Positions 38,738 through 48,376 of a stretch of DNA of 64,000 bases are shown here, piece by piece (the stretch's first letter is position 1; every line of letters begins with the position of its first letter). Origin of the DNA: Onthophagus taurus (lineage: Eukaryota > Arthropoda > Insecta > Coleoptera > Scarabaeidae). The DNA is taken from positions 4,526,001 to 4,590,000 of the forward strand of contig NC_091976.1 of NCBI RefSeq assembly GCF_036711975.1. Reading direction: 5' to 3'. The position numbers and the translations under genes were made by a program. The notes beneath the pieces are model-generated. The model was not told the DNA's origin, did not search any database, and saw nothing but the letters and a program-made list of their open reading frames with translations.

Positions 38738-39049
38738 TTGTATTTAAGCGAAAAGTCGAGAATTCGTAATCTTTATCTAACCACATTAACCCCATTTAAC
38801 GGTTGCGAGATTTTTATTCTAGTGATAATTACGTTAAATTATTTTATTTATTTTAAATTAAATCTTTTTAATTTACATCAATCTAATTTGATTTACGACA
38901 GCGATAGGGATGATGCAATAATGAGGGAGCTACTCCCTTACTTCAAGGGTATTTTGCGGTTTTTAGATTTTCTAATTGGTGGATTCACTGATGCGCGCGC
39001 ATCTTTTTGGCTTAGGGTAATTACTACCCCTACCGTAATTTCAATGTAG
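38738..39049 (+). CDS. Hydrophobic ORF between TIR genes (right TIR of B)
   Basis: 103 codons, nearly the same as 32508-32819. Low confidence. Confidence 0.25.
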   Translation: MYLSEKSRIRNLYLTTLTPFNGCEIFILVIITLNYFIYFKLNLFNLHQSNLIYDSDRDDAIMRELLPYFKGILRFLDFLIGGFTDARASFWLRVITTPTVISM

Positions 39050-39076
39050 TCCGAGGTAGCCGTTCATACTGATAAG

Positions 39077-39530
39077 ATGTTTCGTCTAAATCTTTTGGGT
39101 TCATACGTTTTCCCATTGAAACGTTCGCTTTCTTCGCTACAAATCGATCATCGTTACCCGATTGTGCGAGCTAAAAGAATCGCATCGAACAAATGGCCCT
39201 CCGTTATTGTTGAGTTGGAAGATGGTTTTGCGGTATATTTACCGTTGAGAATTGCCGAAGCTATAACTGATGAAGAGTTACGGTCCCTCGATAGGATGTC
39301 TTTAGTATATCTCGGAAAGAGGGATTTTGGGAAACAGAATCCTGTGAATTTAATCCGATTCGATCAGAAAATTTATACGATTCCTTCTCCGGTAGCGGAC
39401 TACTGTTCCGGAAGTGTCCACACCCGTCAGCAGACGATATCATGGGACATCACGGACCCCCCTTCATGAACGTAACCAAGGCGGTTTCTATTACAATTTA
39501 GCGACCGGTGTCGTGAACGGTACAGACTAA
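39077..39530 (+). pseudogene. TIR-borne 160-aa ELED-family gene, broken copy (right TIR of B)
   Basis: Matches 32847-33326 through the ELED core; broken about once in its later part. Confidence 0.65.
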
Positions 39531-39842
39531 TCTTATCCGTTAATTATGTTTAATTGAAATTTAAATTTTTAATATATGTATTAACTTTAATTTTTTGTGA
39601 TTTTCTCTTCCTCCTACCCTCAATCAATAATAATAAAGAACATATTTTAAGTCATCGCTCAGCGGGGGATTAACTTCCGCTGATAAGCATACGATCGTCG
39701 ACGTCGTCTCCCATTGAGCGTTATCTGAAATTTATGTGCGACCTATTGTAATATAGATGGCGCTTATGTAATTTTTATCTCCTCCCATATATATTATATA
39801 TCGCTACCGTTTTATATTTCAGTCGACGTCTAGCGTTACGAT
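39531..39842 (+). other. Intergenic module between the TIR genes (right TIR of B)
   Basis: Same content as 473-823 with a shorter microsatellite. TATA-like run about 45 bases before the next ORF. Confidence 0.5.
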
Positions 39843-40157
39843 ATGTCCCAACGCGATTTGATTGTTGCGATACAAGGTTTAAATGCCTTAAGTATAAGCG
39901 CGAGCAAACCTAAAGTTCCAATTTCGTCGTTAGAGAAGAATAGGGTGTATCGGGTGATACGTTTCACGCAAGACCCAGATTCGTATCAAGACCTTCTGGC
40001 AGAATTGGAGCACGTTAGGGTATATTTACCACCCCTTTACGCTGATCGCATTTGGAAAGATATCATACACGGACAAGAGCAACTCGATTCGATTAAGCTT
40101 GGATTAATCTATGAAGGATATACACCCGCTACCGAACGATTGAAATTTATACTATAA
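39843..40157 (+). CDS. TIR-borne 105-aa ELED-family protein (right TIR of B)
   Basis: 104 aa, uninterrupted, MSQRDLIVAIQGLNALSIS. Closest to the left-TIR copy of A at 6003-6320. The tandem array begins right after the stop. Confidence 0.6.
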   Translation: MSQRDLIVAIQGLNALSISASKPKVPISSLEKNRVYRVIRFTQDPDSYQDLLAELEHVRVYLPPLYADRIWKDIIHGQEQLDSIKLGLIYEGYTPATERLKFIL

Positions 40158-40476
40158 TAATAGGGCACTAATAGGGGGTGATGGGGTTGAAGGGGCCAAT
40201 AGGGCACTAATAGGGGGATGAAGGGGGCCATTAGGGCACTAACATGGGGTTGAAGGGGGGGATGGGGTTGAAGGGGGTCAATAGGGCACTAATAGGGGAT
40301 GAAGGGGTTGAAGGGACCATTAGGGCACTAACATGGGGTTGAAGATGACACCGGAAGTGACAAGATACCGGAAGTGGGATGACACCGGAAGTGGGATGAC
40401 ACCGGAAGTGACGTCATGGGGGATTAGGGGGATGGGGGATTGACTTCCGGTCCAGAACCGGCATTTATTATCTACT
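40158..40476 (+). promoter_or_regulatory. Subterminal tandem array, ETS/CRE array and tip of Polinton B
   Basis: G-rich units to about 40340, four ACCGGAAGTG-type sites from 40349, TGACGTCA at 40409-40416, then the tip with CCAGAACCGGCATTT ending CTACT at 40476. Confidence 0.6.
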
Positions 40477-41575
40477 CCAATCATTGCTTCTTGTAATTAC
40501 CGTCTGGTTTTCTAAAGATAAGAAACATATTTATTAAGTGCTCATTAAATATAGGCGTAACTCTGTTTATATAACTTTCGTGCAGTGTGCAATTCATTTA
40601 GTATGAGTTCATCGTCTACAAGTAACTCTTCATTTGTGCAGCTAAGTATAAAAAGTTTTTTCACCGAAAATGGCAACAGATGCTTTGCGAGAACCAGAGG
40701 CGATCAGCGACTCCGAGGAAGAAGAAGATGTCCTTCCATCAGCTCAGAATCCAGTCGAAGACCTCAATCAATTAGAGACATTTTTCAACAAGAAGAAAAC
40801 GGTGGAAGATGTGGTACTTCAAATCTTTCCGAAATATCCAACAGCATCGAAATTGATGACATTTCTAATGGCATGCTCGAGGTTAGCCAACGCCAAGAAG
40901 TGGAATGCCGAGATGCAATGTCTGAAGAACTTGTGGCTTCCGATATCGACAAAATGGAAATCGATTCAGAAAAGGTCGGAAATAACTTCCTGGAAATGTT
41001 TCCAGGAAGTTATTTCCATGATAACGTGCGATCTGCTATCATTGACGAGTACGGAACAATTAGAAACTTTATTACTAGACTACGACAAACTGAATTCAGA
41101 GGTGAGGTGTTCATCTTATCAAAACACGGGGAACACTTCCACATCATACACGACTCCCCGTACTCGGGAAACAGATGCAGATGCGCCCGCACCGAAATAT
41201 GCAAGGGATTCCGCAGGAGGACGAGTAGGACGATTATTTGCAAGTCAGAGCTTACCTTCGAGAGAAACCTTTCGAGAGAAATATCGGAATATATGTATGC
41301 ACGGGAGAACGGGAGGTTGTATTCGCTGAAGTGTCAGGCCGACGCTTCGGACGAGATATCATTCAACTCAAAGTATTCTCGACATCAGAAATCGCTCGTC
41401 TCGATCCCAACCTATGGTGGAAGAAGGCGATGTACAGGATGCAAGTAGCATTGCCTTCTTGCAAACCGGAGATTGCGGAAGTAATGTGGGATATGATAGC
41501 AGACCTCAAGAACAAATTGGAGAACACGGAAGGTGTACAAGCGAACGAGAGCCCGGACTCCTTCAATTCTTAAAA
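40477..41575 (+). mobile_element. Densovirus-like (parvovirus) non-structural gene fossil, overlapping frames
   Basis: A frame beginning MSSSSTSNSSFVQLSIK at 40603 runs to 41448 and contains EVFILSKHGEHFHIIHDSPY followed by RCRCARTEICKG. This resembles the N-terminal part of insect densovirus NS1 proteins. A second frame (40670-41329, MATDALREPEAISDSEEEED) stays open across the same bases, which recalls the overlapping NS1/NS2 arrangement of ambidensoviruses. Only the first part of the gene is present, broken about twice. The family assignment rests on recall of the histidine/cysteine segment. Confidence 0.45.
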
Positions 41576-41879
41576 GCGAATCCGTTTTCTCCAATTCAAC
41601 TGGTTTTAGACAGTGAGTTGTGGTTTTCTAGTAAGTACAGATATATAATTGATAGACGAAAATTAGATCCAATGTTTGTAGCCTTTAATCATTTTTTTTG
41701 TAACAAAAATGTATTTGAAATTTACGAATATGCTATGTCAGTAAATGTTAGGTACGGATGTATTACTGAAAACTTAGATTCCATATACTACGATGTTGAG
41801 GAGTCAATTGAAATAATAAAAAAATTATTAATGTATCAATTAGAGGACTTAGAGTTAGTTAAACAGTTCATGATTCGAA
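41576..41879 (+). other. Unassigned coding-like segment after the densovirus-like fossil
   Basis: An open frame continues with SPIQLVLDSELWFSSKYRY and a helical segment (VEESIEIIKKLLMYQLEDLE). I do not recognise it. It ends where the LINE/P composite begins at 41880. Confidence 0.3.
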
Positions 41880-42098
41880 CTAATGTTGAGCAAGACTCCA
41901 AGTTATTTATATAGGAAGATTAATTTTAGATATAACTTTCACGATCAATTGACCAGGTTTTTTTTACTTTTCCACCTGACCATCGCACGGGTTTGTTTGA
42001 GAGATCTTTCTCATACCATATTTACAAATTCTATAATCTTATTTCGATGGCTGATAAGAAATTAAGTTTATCGGAATTCTAATTCCATCCTATTATTG
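41880..42098 (+). mobile_element. LINE 3' end, second copy
   Basis: Nearly identical to 5108-5340, including the (TGAA) tail. The upstream sequence differs from the first copy, while the downstream P-element sequence is the same, so the pair arose by duplication, not by two insertions. Confidence 0.6.
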
Positions 42099-42870
42099 AA
42101 TGAATGAATGCGAGGTAGGTAGGTATCAAGGTTTATACAACCTTGGGCTACACGGTGAAAGCTTGTATTAGTGATTGTGGTGGAAGTAATGTTCAATTAT
42201 AGAGAGATCTTGGTGTAACATATGAACATACTTATATAAAACACCAAATTATTGGGAGTAATATATATTTTTTTCCTGATGCTCCACATCTGCTAATATT
42301 AATTCAAAATTGGCAACCATTTGAACAACTGATTCAAACAAATGATTTAGAAATAAGCAGTAATTTCAAATTAAATGAAAAACATGTACGGTGTCAAAGA
42401 TACGAAACACAAAATGTTGCTTTGGCAGCTCAACTGCTATCATATACTACTGCGGTGGCGTTAAGAAGATATAGCTCAAATAAAAATGAAACAGATTCTG
42501 TTGAAATAGTAAATGGTTTGTTTACTGGTCGATATCATGAATTCGCGTACACCATATGATAAGGTACCAACTAAATCTGCAAATGGACTCGCATTAGCAG
42601 AACAAAACAAAATATTGGATAAAATGCATTGCACAATACAGAATATGAAGTGTATTGGAAAGAACTCAATGCAGACGTTTGAGAAGGGAGTATTAATGTC
42701 AATAGTTTCTATAATGTTACTGTATAAAGAGATGGTCGAATGTCATGACATTAAATATATTTTGACAAATAGATTGAATCAATATGCCTTAGAAAATTTA
42801 TTTTGTCAAATTAAACGAGATGAGGACTTAATAATAATCAAACACCATTAAATGCCCTTTATAGGCTGAC
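42099..42870 (+). pseudogene. P-element-like transposase, C-terminal half
   Basis: Frames give ACISDCGGSNVQL, YFFPDAPHLLILIQNWQPF and, in the open stretch 42513-42851, NSRTPYDKVPTKSANGLAL followed by ILTNRLNQYALENLFCQIKR. This arrangement is the hallmark of P/THAP9-type transposases (conserved N-x-D/Y-LEN-F-x-x-I end). At least two stops interrupt it and the N-terminal THAP region is missing. Confidence 0.65.
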
Positions 42871-43161
42871 TTATCGTTAGATTACCTTAGATAGGTATAA
42901 TATTCTTCGGTCAATAAACTGTCATGCAATGAATATCGGTGCATCATAAACATTTAAAATTTCACTCATTGCGTTTGCTTAATTGGAAACCCAGAGATTT
43001 TAAAAATAACTTATTTTCCTTCGTTAGCTGCTATCTTAAAAGCCCTCCACCGATTGTTCTTCGATATCGCTTAAATGATGTTACATACACTAATTATATT
43101 TATTTTAAGAATTCAATTTAATAGATTTTTTCGAGTGTTTTGAATTCTATATATTACCTTT

Positions 43162-43623
43162 TTAACATTTAACGAATTTAAATTCATGTAATGGATTTTT
43201 ATCTTTGGAAACACATTTCCGGGAGTGCAACAACAATCCAATTCTTTCATATTCCCCCGAATTTACCATTTCCGCAAATTCCTCGTCTACATGGTTTAGA
43301 TATCGTTCCGGGAGAAAAACAACATTATCTTCAAGCTCCACCAGCAATGAAGGGAATTTAGCGTTCACCAATCGTTTCATGGTAATAATTGGATATATCA
43401 CATCTAACTCCATTTCCGTGCAAGATAATTTTGGTTTTAGCGAAGGTAAATTCGCGTTAATAAGTTTATCGTCAAATTTTTGCTGCGAAACGGACGATGT
43501 AGATTCATCACTTTCATATACAACATTTTTCTTAACTTTTTTCGTATACGGCATTGTTAGGGTATTTGCTGATTCACAAGTTTTTTTATTTGAAACTTTA
43601 GGCATTTTTAGCGTGTAGAGCAA
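43162..43623 (-). CDS. ELED-family protein, D-lineage (153 aa)
   Basis: Uninterrupted. The N terminus is lysine- and serine-rich (MPYTKKVKKNVVYESDESTS). The conserved core is YPIITMKRLVNAKFPSLLVE, LEDNVVFLPERYLNHVDEEF, and the end is HEFKFVKC. It shares its plan with the TIR-borne 160-aa and 105-aa proteins and the remnant at 3255-3540. The function is unknown. The presence of one form per lineage argues for a maintained role. Confidence 0.6.
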   Translation of the reverse strand: MLYTLKMPKVSNKKTCESANTLTMPYTKKVKKNVVYESDESTSSVSQQKFDDKLINANLPSLKPKLSCTEMELDVIYPIITMKRLVNAKFPSLLVELEDNVVFLPERYLNHVDEEFAEMVNSGEYERIGLLLHSRKCVSKDKNPLHEFKFVKC

Positions 43624-44385
43624 CGATGATGCTTATATTATGTCTACTTTATGACTGTATATATATTACCGAAATTTACCCTGTTTATATATATGTTGGT
43701 GTGACCATGAAATTTTTCTAATAAATAAATCAACAGGATGTAATGAATAATTACATGATAAATATATCCTGTTAATTAAACATGTATAAACTTGTTAGAA
43801 ACGCGATCTCATAAACATCCAGCTTGGGGAAAAATAGATCAACTATTTTTATAACAGATGCATCCTCCCGTTACCGATAATTCGCATCCTCCCGCTAACG
43901 ATGATAAGGTGTGAGCATGAAATTTTCTAATAAATAAATCATCGGGATGTAATGAATAATTAGACGATAAATATATCCTGTTAATTAAAGATGTATAAAC
44001 TTATTAGAAACACGATCTCGTAAACATCCGGCTTCGGAAAAAAATAGGTCAACTATTTTTATAACAGATACATCCTCCCGTTACCGATAATTCGCTATCG
44101 ATAAAATGTGTAATGCATTCTATCAATTAGCTACATCCTCCCGCTAACGATGATAAAATGTGTAATGCATTCCGTCAATTAACCACACAAAAAATATATC
44201 GATTAACACCCGCATCATCTCGCCAACTCTATATGATTCAACGACAACACTCAGATCATCGTTATCTAATTTTATTTTATTGCTATGCAAAAAATATATT
44301 AATTAACCGCCTGCATCCTCGGGATAGCGATAATTCGAGTTATATAAATTCTTTATAATATGTACTAAGAGTTATTAAGTCTACA
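43624..44385 (+). repeat. Tandem repeat region upstream of the spliced gene
   Basis: Two units of about 210 bases (43699-43908 and 43909-44110) begin GTGTGA-CATGAAATTT and end near CATCCTCCCGTTACCGATAA. Shorter copies of CATCCTCCCGCTAACGATGATAA and ATGTGTAATGCATTC follow to 44200. A TATATAAA at 44341-44348 lies about 40 bases before the next start codon. No ORF of note. Confidence 0.7.
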
Positions 44386-44792
44386 ATGTCATCGTCATCA
44401 GATGCGAATTTCGTCCGATATGAGGAAGAATGTAAGTTTTTTCTTTTTCGTTTATCTTATGAATTAAATATTGATTATTTAAATTTGATTTTTTTTTTTT
44501 TTTAGATTACAAAAACGATTACCTTCAAGCGGGGGAAACAAATTTTAATCGCAACCAAAAATGCAAGTTTTTTTCTTTTTTCATTTGTCTTATGAATTAA
44601 ATATTGATTATTTAAAATCGATTTTAGATAACGAGAGGATAGCGAGAGGGAGTTCCAAGTCTCCAAGCGCCGATGCTGGGACTAAACGTAAGTTTTTTTT
44701 ATTTTTTTATTTCATGAAATACTATTCTTTATTGTTTTTTAGTTGGAGCGATAGCGAATCCGCGGCGCTCTCACATGCTAAGGAAAAAATAA
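44386..44792 (+). CDS. Small four-exon gene, 70 aa, with near-duplicate introns
   Basis: Exons at 44386-44431, 44506-44562, 44628-44687 and 44743-44792. Introns of 74, 65 and 55 bases are bounded by GTAAGT..TTTAG, GCAAGT..TTTAG (a GC-AG intron) and GTAAGT..TTTAG. All three are phase 1 and the 213 coding bases stay open to TAA. The protein begins MSSSSDANFVRYEEEY, is rich in N, S and charged residues, and ends RRSHMLRKK. Introns 1 and 2 are near copies of each other (both contain CTTATGAATTAAATATTGAT), suggesting a duplicated exon-intron unit. A TATATAAA lies upstream and AATAAA follows near 44819. The function is unknown; it could belong to element D or be an independent gene. Confidence 0.55.
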
Positions 44793-45174
44793 TTTTATGT
44801 ATTATTTTATGTATGTAATAATAAAATATATATAGTGGAAATAAAATTTTTTTTATTTTCTTAAATTTAAAAGTATATATTAACCCTAGAACCACAACGT
44901 GGCGTCGTATGTGACCGCAAGAAATTTAAATCTTAACGTGCGCTTGCGCTATATGACGTAGGTGATCACGCGTCTCAGTACCTTTTAGGTTAAGAGTGAA
45001 AAGTGTGTAGACGAATCAGTTCCAAATTTAAACAATTGTATCTGTGTCAAAAAAATTAGCCGTCGTATACGACGCTACGTTGTTCTTTAAAACATAGAAA
45101 TTCCAGAGGTATGTGCTTCTGTTTGTATTTTGTTTTATTTATTTTTATGCAAATATATACCTTGTAGAGCAAAT

Positions 45175-46938
45175 ATGAATGAAAGAAAACGTCCCTTGTC
45201 TCAGATAGAGTTAGAAAGAATAGCACTTGCGATTCAAAATGACGAATTGGAGGACGATGAAGCAGCTGAAAGTGAAGAAAGTGAAACAGAAGATTTTACA
45301 ACAAATGAAATTTTAGAAGACGACGAGTTTGATGCAGCTGAACCACAAAATACTAATGAAGAAAGTAATCAGTGTAATGACGTGAGCGATAATACTGCAG
45401 CTTCTTCAAGCAGTTATGAGACAGAAAATAGGAAAGCGATATATGCGAAGAATGGTCGTAAATGGTATTTGAAAAGTTTTCATGCTAGAAATGCAAGAAC
45501 TGCCCGGAAGAACATTGTACTTCATTTACCCGGTCCAAAAGGTTGTTTGCGCAACTTGAAATGCATACGTAAAATTTGGAATTCATTTTTTACTGACGAG
45601 ATCCTCGACATAATTGTTCAATATACAAACCACCAAATCAATATAAAAAGGACACGTTATAAAACCGCTCAGCGATATATTGGTGAAACAAATGTTGTTG
45701 AATTGCGTGCTTTACTTGGTCTTTTATATCTTAGCGGTGTTATGAAAAGCGCGCATCTTACCCTACATGATTTATTTTCATTAGAGTTAGGACCTCCGGT
45801 TTTCAGAGCAACAATGTGTAAAAACCGATTTGAATTTCTGATCAATTGTTTGCGGTTTGACAATAAAGCGACAAGGGAAGAAAGGAAAAAACAAGACAAA
45901 TTCGCTGCTACCAGAGAGATATGGGATATTTTTGAGGGATGTTGTAGAAGAAACTACAGCCCCTCAGAATATGTAACTATTGATGAAACTTTACTGGCAT
46001 TTAGAGGACGATGTCCTTTTAAAATGTATATCCCTAGTAAGCCGGATAAATACGGTTTAAAACTTGTGACCATGTGTGATTCAAGAACATTTTATATGTG
46101 CTCGGCCAAGCCTTATATCGGTAAAGAGGTCAGGGAAGGACCGTTTTCCATTCCGACACATTATGTTTTGAACTTGACGAAAGAAATTCAAGGCTCAAAC
46201 CGAAACTGCACAATGGATAATTGGTTTAGTTCATTAGAGGTAGCGGAAAAATTATTAGAACTCAAGCTAACCATGGTGGGAACCTTGAGAAAGAACAAAC
46301 CAGACATACCAAAACAGCTTGTGGAAACAAAAGGAAAAGCGGTACAATCGAGTATGTTTGTACATAACGACCAAAGCACTCTGGTTTCGTACGTCCCAAA
46401 AAAGAACAAAACAGTTATTCTAATATCAACAATGCATACCCAACCAGATATAAATGAACACACCAAAAAGCCAGAAATGATCATGTTTTATAATGAAACA
46501 AAAGGTGGCGTTGATACATTCGACCAGCTATGTCATTCGACGACAGTGTCCAGAAAAACTCGTAGATGGCCACTAAGAATCTTTTATGGAATGATGGACA
46601 TTGCAGGAATCAACTCGTATGTCATTTACAAATGGAACGAGGATGCCGATAAACCAGTTCAACGGTCAGCCTTCCTAAAGCAACTGTCTATGTCACTGGT
46701 AGAAGAACATCTTAGAGGCAGGATGAATAATGGACGACTTCCGAGGGAAATAAGAAGTAATATTCGCCAAATATTAAAGTGCGACGAAGAAGAGGTATTG
46801 CAAAGGGCTGAGGGGCCATTAGGTCGTTGTGATTACTGCCCCAGGGCAAAAAACCGTAAAGCGCGAAACAAATGCGAACATTGCAAAAAAAGCGTATGCG
46901 CCGAGCACCGCCTCAGCATTTGTGTAGACTGCAAATAA
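45175..46938 (+). CDS. piggyBac transposase 2, 587 aa (602 from an upstream start)
   Basis: I prefer the start at 45175 (MNERKRPLSQIELERIALAI); an in-frame start at 45130 adds 15 mostly hydrophobic residues. An acidic N-terminal region precedes the RNase-H-like core with DDD residues in VTIDETLLAFRGRC, NCTMDNWFSSLE and ETKGGVDTFDQLCH. The C terminus is a cysteine-rich end-binding domain (CDYCPRAKN, NKCEHCKKSVCAEH, CVDCK). No stop or frameshift. The protein at 9084-10832 is a clear homologue of another lineage. Confidence 0.92.
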   Translation: MNERKRPLSQIELERIALAIQNDELEDDEAAESEESETEDFTTNEILEDDEFDAAEPQNTNEESNQCNDVSDNTAASSSSYETENRKAIYAKNGRKWYLKSFHARNARTARKNIVLHLPGPKGCLRNLKCIRKIWNSFFTDEILDIIVQYTNHQINIKRTRYKTAQRYIGETNVVELRALLGLLYLSGVMKSAHLTLHDLFSLELGPPVFRATMCKNRFEFLINCLRFDNKATREERKKQDKFAATREIWDIFEGCCRRNYSPSEYVTIDETLLAFRGRCPFKMYIPSKPDKYGLKLVTMCDSRTFYMCSAKPYIGKEVREGPFSIPTHYVLNLTKEIQGSNRNCTMDNWFSSLEVAEKLLELKLTMVGTLRKNKPDIPKQLVETKGKAVQSSMFVHNDQSTLVSYVPKKNKTVILISTMHTQPDINEHTKKPEMIMFYNETKGGVDTFDQLCHSTTVSRKTRRWPLRIFYGMMDIAGINSYVIYKWNEDADKPVQRSAFLKQLSMSLVEEHLRGRMNNGRLPREIRSNIRQILKCDEEEVLQRAEGPLGRCDYCPRAKNRKARNKCEHCKKSVCAEHRLSICVDCK

Positions 46939-47594
46939 TAAAACTTTTATTTCAAATACCATAGTTTTTTATTTCAGTTTTAGCGTGGTTTCTTTCTTTT
47001 TATAAATAAATAAAATTCTAGTATTTACTTGAACTAAATATATTTTTCTACTCCCATATTAGTAAGTTACCGATTATGTACTGTTTGGTTACTAACATAA
47101 GTAAACGGACAATTGCGAACACTGTAACATAATGAACCGGAACTGTAATGTAATATTCATTACGTTATAGTTCCGGTTCATTCTGACCAATCAAAATCGA
47201 ATCGAATTGGTAGACGCTGTTCTGACAGATACACGCTGTCAAAACGTCGTAATTCTGAAAAAAAATTGAAAATATATATACGATTTTTTTCTTTCGTAGA
47301 AATAGTATAGTACATAACTCGAATTGTAAGCTTATTACATGCTCGTAGAATTACTGCACTCGCCGCTACGCGGCTCGCGCGCAGCTTTCCTACTCGCATA
47401 TAATAAGGTCCTTACAGTCCTCATAATGTAATATACTATTACAACCTTTCCAGTACTTCATTTGCTTTCCATATGTATAATTATATGAACGTTTTAATCC
47501 AAAAAACAAGGTATAAATAGGATTTTATTATGGAGTCGTATGCGACGCCAGGTTGTGACTAATGTGATCAAAATTCCACGTTGTGGTTCTAGGG
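46939..47594 (+). other. 3' region of piggyBac 2
   Basis: AATAAA-type signal directly after the stop, AT-rich sequence, and a 20-base inverted repeat around 47144-47180 (ATGAACCGGAACTGTAATG and its inverse). No second gene is supported; the minus-strand frame at 47178-47399 looks accidental. Confidence 0.5.
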
Positions 47595-47666
47595 TTAATA
47601 ATCTAAACTTATTTTAAAAATAGAATATATCGCGGAAATAAATTTAAAAGTATATATATTAATAAT

Positions 47667-48146
47667 CTAATCTAAACTTATTTTTAAAAATTTACATAAA
47701 GTTTTCATGTTTTCGAACGCACAGTTGCTGTTTATGTTGCGATGATGATGACAGGGATTTTCCTGTTTCCGTAAAACAGGACACGTCTTATTTATATCTA
47801 AATTTATGATTACTAAATTTTTAAAATCTTCTCCAATCGTCTCCCGCAATAACCTCTCTTTTTGATGTCCCTTCACAAAAACCACCTCCACATCCCTCAA
47901 ACGCTCCAACAAAATTTCTTTGAGCGAGGAGTATGGAACGTCCCCATCATCGTAGGGGATGTTATGTAAATTCTTTTCTTGCCATACAACATCCTTGGCT
48001 TCTTTTCTATTTAGATGATGTTTGGCTATTGCAGGTTGAAATAGAAGATGGGTACCATCCGATATCGCTAATTCTTTCACTTTAAACCCTGTGGAGATGG
48101 CGAATCCCTGAACATCCAATACTTTTATCACGTTGTGAGTTGACAT
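47667..48146 (-). CDS. 'DIQGF' family protein, D-lineage (159 aa)
   Basis: Uninterrupted. It begins MSTHNVIKVLDVQGFAISTG, then FKVKELAI, a variable middle with VVFVKGHQKERLL, and a C-terminal CPVLRKQENPCHHHRN plus CAFENMKTLCKFL. The D-x-Q-G-F opening and the C/H cluster are shared with 22441-22965, 51490-51830 and 63784-64000. The alternating strands with early and late acidic residues could be an RNase-H-like or DEDD exonuclease fold, which is a guess. It is present in both Polinton lineages. Confidence 0.6.
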   Translation of the reverse strand: MSTHNVIKVLDVQGFAISTGFKVKELAISDGTHLLFQPAIAKHHLNRKEAKDVVWQEKNLHNIPYDDGDVPYSSLKEILLERLRDVEVVFVKGHQKERLLRETIGEDFKNLVIINLDINKTCPVLRKQENPCHHHRNINSNCAFENMKTLCKFLKISLD

Positions 48147-48376
48147 TATAATGCTTAGACGGTGCGATTGCGAAAATATGGGCGATAAAATTACTTCTAC
48201 TTCATCGATTCGTTTTTTGAATCTTAACCGATCGTTGCAGACTTCTTGCCAGTTCGGCGCATCAATTTCAACTAACTCGATCTGTACAACAAACGCGCAT
48301 TCAGAAAACTTTACGCATGTTCTTCCAGCACGTTTTTTATTTATTTTTTCCTCCTTTTACAACACCTTCAGCTTTC
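48147..48376 (-). other. Intergenic segment in D
   Basis: No convincing gene; a plus-strand frame starting at 48151 overlaps the coiled-coil gene and has unremarkable composition. Confidence 0.4.

Larger units (their letters stand above)
34979..40476 (+). mobile_element. Polinton B, right-hand part only
   Basis: Starts inside the end of the DUF8207-like gene directly after the tip of A, then repeats the order fibre, integrase, palindromic region and right TIR, ending CTACT at 40476. It is a fragment; about three to five breaks in the visible part. It differs from A by only a few percent, so it is young. The flank after the tip (CCAATC) matches no other flank in the window. Confidence 0.8.
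44884..47594 (+). mobile_element. piggyBac transposon 2, apparently intact
   Basis: TTAA flanks both sides (44880-44883 and 47595-47598). The terminal inverted repeats CCCTAGAACCACAACGTGG are perfect for 19 bases. Length 2711 bp. It holds one full-length transposase frame. Just inside each end lie GTCGTATGTGAC-type repeats. Perfect ends plus an open frame point to a recent arrival, possibly still mobile. Confidence 0.92.

Noticed and set aside
43699-44200. CRISPR-like appearance of the CATCCTCCCG repeats
   Set aside because: Units are long, uneven and contain no unique spacers; the context is eukaryotic.
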